64,000 nucleotides of DNA from Aphelenchoides besseyi (taxonomy: Eukaryota > Nematoda > Chromadorea > Rhabditida > Aphelenchoididae), in assembly GCA_024699855.1 (NCBI GenBank), contig JAMPIQ010000002.1, positions 3,658,001 through 3,722,000 on the forward strand, written 5' to 3'. Below are positions 57,501 to 64,000 of the stretch, piece after piece; position 1 is the stretch's first letter, and every line of letters begins with the position of its first letter. The notes beneath the pieces are model-generated. The model was not told the DNA's origin. It saw only the letters and a program-made list of their open reading frames with translations, and ran no database searches. Position numbers and translations under genes: made by a program.

Positions 57501-57864
57501 CTAAGTCGAAGCTAATTGGAAGTATCGTTATATGGAACTCACGTTGATTCGGAGCGCTTGGTCAAATCGACGTCCTTTCCGCGACTCGACGTTCCCATGA
57601 CGGTAACATCGTAGCGATAGACCCACTTGTCTGCAATCTGAACTTGATAGACGTTGGTGTCGATGACATTCTTGCGTCCAGCAACTCCCGGAGCTTTTCG
57701 TTTCGGAATCTCAACTTTGCCTTCTTCCAACTGAAACACACAGAGCTTAAATCGAACAACCGAATTCCAAAACTCACGTTCATGCGCGCCATCAGATTCT
57801 CGATCTCATTTCGAGCTTTCGTTTTCTCAGTGAGCGTCTGTGGACTAATAATCTGTTTTGACAT
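54543..57864 (-). CDS. Worm-type Argonaute (WAGO clade), slicer residues lost
   Basis: ATG at 57864; about thirteen exons, roughly 900 residues, ending at TAA 54543-54545. N-terminal domain: KAPGVAGRKNVIDTNVYQVQ. Linker and PAZ region: GGSKYLASGVQKSAML; KKLLFDVYYPGEHRSFRRIE; EFPNAHLVAVKRG. MID/PIWI: ECAIRPDVMRVENENAA, VVTQDVKVGTVRKMMNRGTA, NLKLGGLNYEV, LENSLFIGINTNQPGSKS, VFYYTGLTEGQFENAYKLA, LILMAVHKYNNVRLFPK and EFYQMSHSALKGTGRVPRY. Argonaute order and spacing are clear. At the slicer tetrad the usual GxDVxH reads GINTNQ and FYRDGVSEGQF reads FYYTGLTEGQF, so both catalytic Asp are replaced, as in WAGO proteins that bind 22G-RNAs and recruit silencing factors. AATTATTG-rich 3' flank; MCFD2 follows 252 nt downstream on the same strand. 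Confidence 0.92.
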
Positions 57865-59789
57865 TCTGAGATGATGAATATGGAAGAAGATGAAGACCTA
57901 AATTTGTAATGTTACATAACTTGTACCTTAGGAACATAAGTAAGTTTAACACGAAACCAAATTTCCTTACAGTTACAACCAAATTAACACCTACCCTCAA
58001 AATGCAAATATAAGCAACTCGTTCACTCAAAAACTAACAAACAATTCCACTGCCGCCATTCTCAGGAAACCAACCCGATTCAACAGGCCATTAATACCCG
58101 CGATTTGGATTTGAGCAAAGAGGCTATTATCGACGTCAGTTTGCTTTTACAGGTCAATTCCAGCGGGGAAAATCGTCACAAGTCGGAAGGAAAAAGGGTC
58201 GAAAACACGGTCAATCGGGTCGATTCGAAAGATTTGATGTCATTAGCGTATGCTATTTAAAAATGACTGTTGGAATTTATTTCTTACTAACATGAGTCGT
58301 CAATAAGCGAACAAGTGTAAGCAACGCTGGGCTGTAAACAGAAAATTTGTGGGAAACCATTTGAATGTTTACAGCGATTTTGTGATCAGTTAAGGCAAAA
58401 GTAAGTGATTTGAACGAAAATGGTCGACAACGACCAGCGTCGAATTCGTAGAGCACGCTGCGTCTTGTGCGTTTTCCTCCGTCATTTAGATTCGCCCAGA
58501 CAATATTGCTTCCTTATTCTCATTTTTGCGTTGTTTTCTTCCAATCGACTTTTTCTTAGCTTTCCATTTGATCATTCCGAGTTCGGTTTATTGTTTGAAT
58601 GAATGCACAGAGAAAAAAGAGTAGGGAAACGCACAGGATCCAAAGACGCTCATTTTGCAAACGAGACTTACAGTCAGATGATTGAAAGAATCGTAGTTTG
58701 ACTTCGATATCAAACACCTTAAAAGACATAAAATAGATTGTTGAATGTCAGAATGATCGTCTGTTTATAAGTCCAAACAGGAGATGTTGCATAACCATAA
58801 AGAACAAATAGTAAAGAAGGTAATTCACATCTATAGCTACAAACCGTGGCGATAAGTTTTAAACTAAGTAAACAGTCGACCGTCGCAAACGCTTATTGCG
58901 CAAGAAACTCGAGTGTCAACTAACCGCCAGCAGACCTGCGTTTCGGGCCTTTTGTGGCACAGGCCGAACAAGTGTTACCGACAATTGCACAACTTGCATA
59001 AGAATGTCATTAATCGGCAGACGCGTTTGTCGCCAATATTTTGGCTGTCACGGATATTGCACAAGTCAATGATGCTTGTAAATCGTCCACGACTATTTTC
59101 GGCGAAAATTCAAGTATGTTTCTTTCGGTCGTCCCAGTCGAAGGGTCTTAAAAACGTGACTACTACCGATGATTAATTGAATGACCGTCAATACGAGAAG
59201 ACCCATTTGCTTGATCATTGTAAAACATTAAGCCAAACAAAACGTGAACAGAGTTCTTCGTTGATTAGCCCCTTCGTATCTATTCTTGTTAGATTGGGTT
59301 AACCAAACAATCTTCGTATCTTTTTATCTCCGTTGATCGGCGATGCAGCATTAAGATGGGAAGACCGTCGATGCCGTGGGTTTAGAGGGTAAACATCAGA
59401 AAAACGAAACCTTTTAACTTGCAAGTTGTAAAAACCATTAGCCAGTGGATTTTAATTGTAATAATCCAAAACGCTTTTTGACATGAATCTTATCAATTAA
59501 TGTTGGTAGAGATGCTGAGTTTTTGTTGGTACCTACAAAACGGTTACAAGCTACTAGTTCGTCTGCAACCGTCTCGATGAACGGCTGCGGATCGGCGTTT
59601 ACTTTCTCCCATTCTTCAATTCCTTCGCGTCGATCAGGGCCGGCGGTTACGCGGCTGAAGAGAGACGAGCCACTGATTGCCAATTTCTCTTGCCAAAAAA
59701 TCGAGAATTAAGAGTTTTTTTGAGACTAACCCGACAGTTAGTTGGGTTTTTACAAGTTCAAATACCTTCGATTAAGCTAACAAGTTGCA
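57865..59789. other. Region upstream of Argonaute; isolated ORF fragments
   Basis: A plus frame at about 58035-58260 (no ATG) reads NPIQQAINTRDLDLSKEAII then VSLLLQVNSSGENRHKSEG and ends LMSLAYAI-stop; it is protein-like but isolated. A minus frame at 59700-59438 reads SSLFSRVTAGPDRREGIEEW then FIETVADELVACNRFVG. A 60-codon plus frame starts at 58420. None has a clear splice partner, so I call no gene. Confidence 0.35.
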
Positions 59790-59916
59790 CGTTTCAACCC
59801 TCCGTGGTTGTCCAATTTGTGTTCTCGCCCTTCGCGCTCCTCTAGGGGAGCCAATGTGCTGTGCTTGGGGCTTGAAGGCCCAAGTTGGATGTGATCTCAA
59901 ACTCGGGTTAATAACC
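59790..59916 (-). ncRNA. Spliced-leader-like structured RNA (variant or pseudogene)
   Basis: The minus-strand 5' end GGTTATTAACCCGAGTTTGA strongly resembles the SL1 leader, including the TTTGAG end. Downstream are three good hairpins, GGGC-CTTCAA-GCCC (59868-59881), GCTCC-CCTAGA-GGAGC (59836-59851) and CAACC-ACGGAG-GGTTG (59795-59810), with a weak Sm-like AAATTGGA (59811-59818) just before the last. The order (leader, stem-loops, Sm-like site, 3' hairpin) copies an SL RNA, but the leader is followed by AT rather than GT and the Sm site is poor. Either a dead SL gene or another Sm-class RNA. Confidence 0.45.
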
Positions 59917-60348
59917 TTTATTTGTAAAACACAAAGTTGATTGAGAAAAAATCAAAGAGCAAAACGGCGAGAAGGATCAACGCACTCGCAAAACAGACGA
60001 AAGCAAAATGACGAAGGCGGAGAGGCAAAATGCAAAAATTTCTGTGACTAATGGACGCGGGGCGTCGGCGACGTGAGAAAATCGTGGACGAGATCCGGAA
60101 CGGACCAAGTAGTAGTAAGTTCCTATAACACAACAGAATTAACTTAAACAAAACTGTTCTGAATTCATAACGCTTACATTGAAACATCAGAAGTGGTAGC
60201 CATAAAACCACGGTTCGCTTTAAATCTCAACAACTTCTCACTTGAAGGTAACAATGAGATCGAAAGCGAACATGCAGACGATTCAAATGGATAATCTCGT
60301 TGCTCTCAGTTTACCAAACACTATTGTTTTTGTTTGAACGACAAAGCG

Positions 60349-61925
60349 ATGGCAGTTGGTTTTCCTTATTTTCTTTTGTTACTATTTGGATTGACTATCT
60401 TTTACTTCGTTTACAATCAACAGCTTCTTATCGAAATCATAAACCAATTGCCAATCAACGTGTCCAGCAGTTTAACAGAATCTGATTCTCCATCAATTCG
60501 AATGACAGTCGTTGACTCCAAAATTCCAATTCTTCTCTATTGGAACAGGTATTTTGTGAACGAGTTTGAACGTTTTATTCCCGATTCCACAACCGCCTTT
60601 GATTGCCAGTTCAAGTGTCAGCACACTTCCAATCGGACTCAAAAAGATGCTGCTGAAATTCGAGTGTTTCACGAAAGGCATGTTAACCCTGAAGATTTAC
60701 CACCCAAATCTTCACGTGCTTTTAACGTTCTTTTCACTTTGGAACCTCCGTATTTGACATACAGCAAGTTTGAGAAGGTTGATAGCGATCAAAAACTACC
60801 TATGGACTATTTCCACCATTTCGCGTCGTATCGAACTTCGACTCCCGTTTATTATCCTTATGATCAATTTGTGCCATTGGATGGATCAGAAACTGACGAT
60901 GAACGATGGACAAAACCTCAGGTATCAATTACGTTGTTTGAACTTTTTATTGAGCTTTTTAATATAAACTATTGTGTGTGCGGACAGGTGGTGTCGTGAT
61001 CACACACGACGGTTTATGTAATTAGGCTTTGTATTTGACGAGTTTCTGAAAACGACCACATGAAATCCGACCACATCAAATTTTACTCTTCTTGGTCGTG
61101 ATGATTGTTAGCGTAATTATCCCGGATGTTTAGATTGAAGAGAGGTTGAAACTGAAAAAGCTTCCTGTTCTAATCGCCATGTCAAATTGTAATTCGGATT
61201 CCAAACGACACGTTTATGTTCGTGAACTTCAAAAACACATTAAGGTAACCAGAGTAGGAGCTTGCGACGGAACAATCCACTGTGCAAAAGATCCGCCCGG
61301 TCACGCTCTTCGAAAAGATATGGATTGCATGGCACACTTGAATGGTCAGTTGAAGTGCGCTTGTTGACATTCAAAAACTTCAGAAGCTCATTATTTCTAT
61401 TTGGCATTCGAGAATTCAGTATGTCCCGAACTATTGACCGAGAAGTTTTGGCGTTTACGTCAACTGATCGTTCCAATTGTTTTGACTCGATCGGTCATAC
61501 CACTGCACCTTCCGAACGACACGTTTATTGCGGCAAACGACTTCGACTCTCCGTTCGAACTGGCCGCTTATTTGAAGTGGTTGATTGGAAATCCAAGAGA
61601 ATATCAGAAGTGAGTTTACGTTCAAAAACAAGAATTCTCCTTCTTCAGATACTTTAGATGGGCAAAACGATTTCGTAGAACACCGTTGACCGAAGCCGAA
61701 ATAAATGTGGGTTGTCAGCTATGCGAGTTGGCTTATACAAATCGAAAACAACGACCAACTCCGATTCCGAACTACAAAGAATATTGGAGTCAAAAAGAGT
61801 GTGCCTCTGATTACGCGACAATTTTGATGGGCAACAACTCAGAAGCTCTAAGAACGACGGACGATCAACTCTCGAAAGCATTGCAACAAAGCTACAGGAA
61901 TCGTACACTTAGCAGGATTGTTTAA
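60349..61925 (+). CDS. Alpha-1,3-fucosyltransferase (GT10 family)
   Basis: ATG at 60349 opens a short cytosolic end and a type II anchor (FPYFLLLLFGLTIFYFVY), then a stem and N-domain (IPILLYWNRYF; FNVLFTLEPPYLTYSKF; DYFHHFASYRTSTPVYYPY). A ~220-nt intron precedes IEERLKLKKLPVLIAMSNC, then YVRELQKHIKVTRVGACDG. The C-domain carries the GT10 signature AHYFYLAFENSVCPELLTEK followed by FWRLRQLIVPIVL, and FIAANDFDSPFELAAYLKWL. About 420 residues, TAA at 61923-61925. It transfers fucose from GDP-fucose to N-glycan or LacdiNAc GlcNAc in the Golgi. Family-typical Glu/Lys donor-site residues are present. The acidic secreted gene ends 30 nt away, tail to tail. Confidence 0.93.
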
Positions 61926-61954
61926 GTTTATTTGTACTTACAATAAATGACATC

Positions 61955-62404
61955 TTAGTTATTTTCGTCGTTTTGTTTGTTTCCTTGCTCTTCGACCAAA
62001 TCCAACTCATCCGGTTCGCGGGTTTCAACGTCGCTATCGACTTCGAGATTCGTCTCTTCGTCGTTCTGTTCACTGACGACTTGTTCTTCACGATCATCGG
62101 TTGGTTCATTCGACGTGTTCTGTTGATCGTTGTTTTCGTCCGAAGCCGATAGATCGAAAGGTTCGGGTTCTTTGTTTTCGACTGAAGTTCCTAATTGAAC
62201 GTTCGAATTGTCCGAGGGATTAGAATCGAACTGTTGATTGTTGTTTTGAATCTCAAAACCATTGGCTCCGTAAATCGATTGACGTTTCGCACGCAGAGCA
62301 GAAACCGTCGATTCTCCGATTGTGATCAACAAAAAGATCTAAAAATGAAAATGCAAAACGATCACAACGTTGAAACTCACGGTAATCACAGTTTTTGCGT
62401 TCAT
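61955..62404 (-). CDS. Secreted acidic Asn/Glu/Asp-rich protein
   Basis: ATG at 62404; exon 1 encodes MNAKTVIT, a 42-nt intron ends in TTTTTAG, and exon 2 continues IFLLITIGESTVSA, completing a signal peptide, then LRAKRQSIYGANGFEIQNNN. A low-complexity acidic region follows (SDENNDQQNTSNEPTDDREE; EVETREPDELDLVEEQG-like runs) to the stop at 61955. A KR site after the signal could be a processing site. About 133 residues, no Cys in the mature part, no family recognised. Likely extracellular and disordered. The split signal peptide makes the start secure. Confidence 0.65.
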
Positions 62405-62523
62405 GTTCAGCGACAACTCTATCGGTATACTGATTCCCATCTGACGGTCAGCGGCTTTTTATTTCGTTCAAAGCGTTCGAATTGCAAGCGATTTACATTT
62501 CAATTTGCGGTGAATAACCGGAC

Positions 62524-62841
62524 TTACGAAACCCAGCATTTCGTGCATTGAAGCTTCGCATTCATCCATACACTCACGCCTGTGATTTTTCGACTTCCGC
62601 TTAGTTCACTGAACTTCGTTACTTTCAAACAAATGTGTCGACAGAGCAAAAATGAAAGAATAAGAGACGTAATGATAACCGAAGAACTGGATGGCACACA
62701 GCAGAAGAAAGAAGGGTAATTGAATTGGGATCTTGGTCGGAAATCCGGACTGTCGCTTCGCTTGTCCACGAGTTGTCTACGTATCATGGGAACACGTGGT
62801 TTCAAATTCGATTCCACTGTGTTCTTGCTGTTGGTTTGCAT
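62524..62841 (-). other. Open frame, doubtful
   Basis: A 105-codon minus frame from ATG 62841 with a Ser-rich hydrophobic stretch (SSVIITSLILSFLLCRH). No splice signals or family. It lies in the promoter area between divergent genes and could be chance. Confidence 0.2.
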
Positions 62842-62881
62842 GTTTCAACAAAGTTAGAACAAGTGTAAGTGTTTCGAGTTT

Positions 62882-63495
62882 ATGATTCCCGACTTTTGGT
62901 TTCTGCCCACGTCTTCGAAAACCCACCAGTTTTTGAAGAACATCGATTCGTTTCATTTCCGTCGTAATTTGCCATTTGTTTTTGACAACAAACTGTCCAT
63001 TCTAACACTTCTAATGCGTCGACCAACCGTCTGTTAGTGACAAAGAAACGAATTTCGTTTGCTAAAATTTGGTTTAAAAACTCGGTCGTGGTGCTTCGTG
63101 TTCTTCAGATTTCGGATCTCATTGCTCTAAATTTTAGCGTCAAAATTCTCTTCCGTGTAGCAGAAGAACATCGTTTTGAATTGTACTACTATTTCGGAGT
63201 GATATGCCTCGTCGCTTGGTTTGTCTTTAACTTGTACGCTCTTCGAGATTGGGTTTGTCCCTCTTTCTTTCCACCCATTTACACCGCCGATGGTCATCTA
63301 AAATCCGAATTGGACTCGAAGACCCGTGAGTTTTTGATGCGAGCAAAAATCAGCAACACGATGTGCATTCCAACTGCCGTTGTGGTTATTCCGAATAGTG
63401 GTGAGATCGACGGGCGACGAAACGCGTTCTGTAAAATCGAGAGCGGTCGATCTTCGATGGCCACAGAAAACGAGCCGATACGAACAATCAGCTAG
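62882..63495 (+). CDS. Unrecognised membrane protein
   Basis: ATG at 62882 reads MIPDFWFLPTSSKTHQFLKN, then RRNLPFVFDNKLSILTLLMR; a GTCTGT...GTTCTTCAG intron of about 80 nt joins in frame to ISDLIALNFSVKILFRVAEE, YYYFGVICLVAWFVFNLYAL (TM helix) and WVCPSFFPPIYTADGHL, ending in a Ser-containing polar tail at 63495. About 180 residues. The first exon could be extended upstream. No family is recognised; a single clear TM helix with the C-terminus probably cytosolic. AATAAA near 63525. Confidence 0.5.
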
Positions 63496-63600
63496 TGGTC
63501 GTCAACAAACTTGTTTTATTTTAAGGAATAAACGCATTTAACGAAGTTCAGGTATAAATATGAGATAACATCAAAGTATTTACAGACATGAATAAGAGCG

Positions 63601-64000
63601 TCAATTGGATGCTCTTCGCAAATTGATTGATTTCACGTTCTGAGCGGGATCATTAGCGATATCGAACAGTTGACGTTTGTTTTTGACGGCAATCGATTTC
63701 GGTCGTTGCTTCTCATACAATCGTGGAGCTTCACGTTTCAATCGTTGACGTCTAGCTAAACGAGCTTCAAAAGTGTCGTTTTCACGTTGAAATTGTTTAA
63801 ATCGTTCGGGAGTAAGACTGTTCTTCATGTATTCGCGCATTAAATCTAAATCCCGATCTACAACTCGAATGAACAGTCGTCGTATACCTTTGATATCCTT
63901 TTCATTGACATTGTTCTCACGAGCCGATTGAACTAGTTGATATAAGTCTGCCTGCAGAAATCGTGTTTAACTCTATTACTGTTCCCTTCAACTACCTGAT
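63601..64000 (-). CDS. Unrecognised protein, 3' end (partial)
   Basis: The last exon begins after TTCTGCAG near 63953 and reads DLYQLVQSARENNVNEKD, GIRRLFIRVVDRDLDLMREY, ERFKQFQRENDTFEARLARR, QRLKREAPRLYEKQRPKSI and ends KSINLRRASN, stop at 63601-63603. A short intron and the end of the preceding exon (ending at a GTAGTT donor) reach the window edge. The exon is strongly basic and helical. No family is recognised; the rest lies outside the window. Confidence 0.6.

Noticed and set aside
1..64000. CRISPR arrays, bacterial operons, rRNA genes
   Set aside because: No regularly spaced repeats, Shine-Dalgarno-led gene trains or rRNA cores were seen; the splicing pattern is eukaryotic.

Overview
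The window looks like nematode nuclear DNA. It holds a spliced-leader RNA gene, a cuticle collagen, the 3' end of a worm-type chemoreceptor, a worm-type Argonaute (WAGO), a DSL Notch ligand, a Fer-type SH2-kinase and a Tc1-like transposon. Most genes are cut by many tiny introns (about 37-60 nt, GT...TTTCAG). Gene models were spliced by eye from both strands, so exon edges are approximate.

Layout. 0-5 kb: chemoreceptor 3' end, then a glycoprotein-hormone-receptor-like LGR (fshr-1 type, minus). 5-16 kb: two aspartic protease genes duplicated at a constant 8,224-nt offset; between them lie a disrupted member of an unrecognised signal-peptide/helical protein family, a gene with an internal duplication, and a small gene. 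17-25 kb: intron-rich cuticle collagen, an unknown minus gene, an MFS transporter, a class III CoA-transferase and an aspartic-protease homologue with altered active sites. 25.9-29 kb: SL RNA gene, a short secreted 8-cysteine peptide, and a second aspartic-protease-like gene with no catalytic Asp and a GPI-like tail. 29.7-35 kb: glycine cleavage T-protein, lin-52 and a multi-zinc-finger gene. 37.5-47.5 kb: DSL ligand, the second member of the unknown membrane family, Fer-like kinase and a TMBIM/Lifeguard protein. 48-54.3 kb: an MCFD2 EF-hand gene whose 5.7-kb intron holds a dead Tc1-like element, a foldback repeat, several intronless ORFs and a trypsin-like gene. 54.5-58 kb: WAGO Argonaute. 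59.8-64 kb: an SL-like structured RNA, a GT10 fucosyltransferase, an acidic secreted protein, an unknown membrane protein and a partial gene.

Working links. MCFD2 (ER cargo receptor partner) and the fucosyltransferase (Golgi) belong to the secretory route. LIN-52 and the zinc-finger protein are nuclear. gcst-1 and possibly the CoA-transferase are mitochondrial. The SL RNA supplies trans-splicing, and several ORF starts have a TTTCAG-like acceptor just upstream. Four aspartic-protease-fold genes span an active-looking pair through to pseudoproteases. The most unusual items are the two pseudoproteases, the 8-Cys peptide, the paralogous family carrying in-frame stops at both loci, the second SL-like RNA lacking a GT donor, and the crowded MCFD2 intron.
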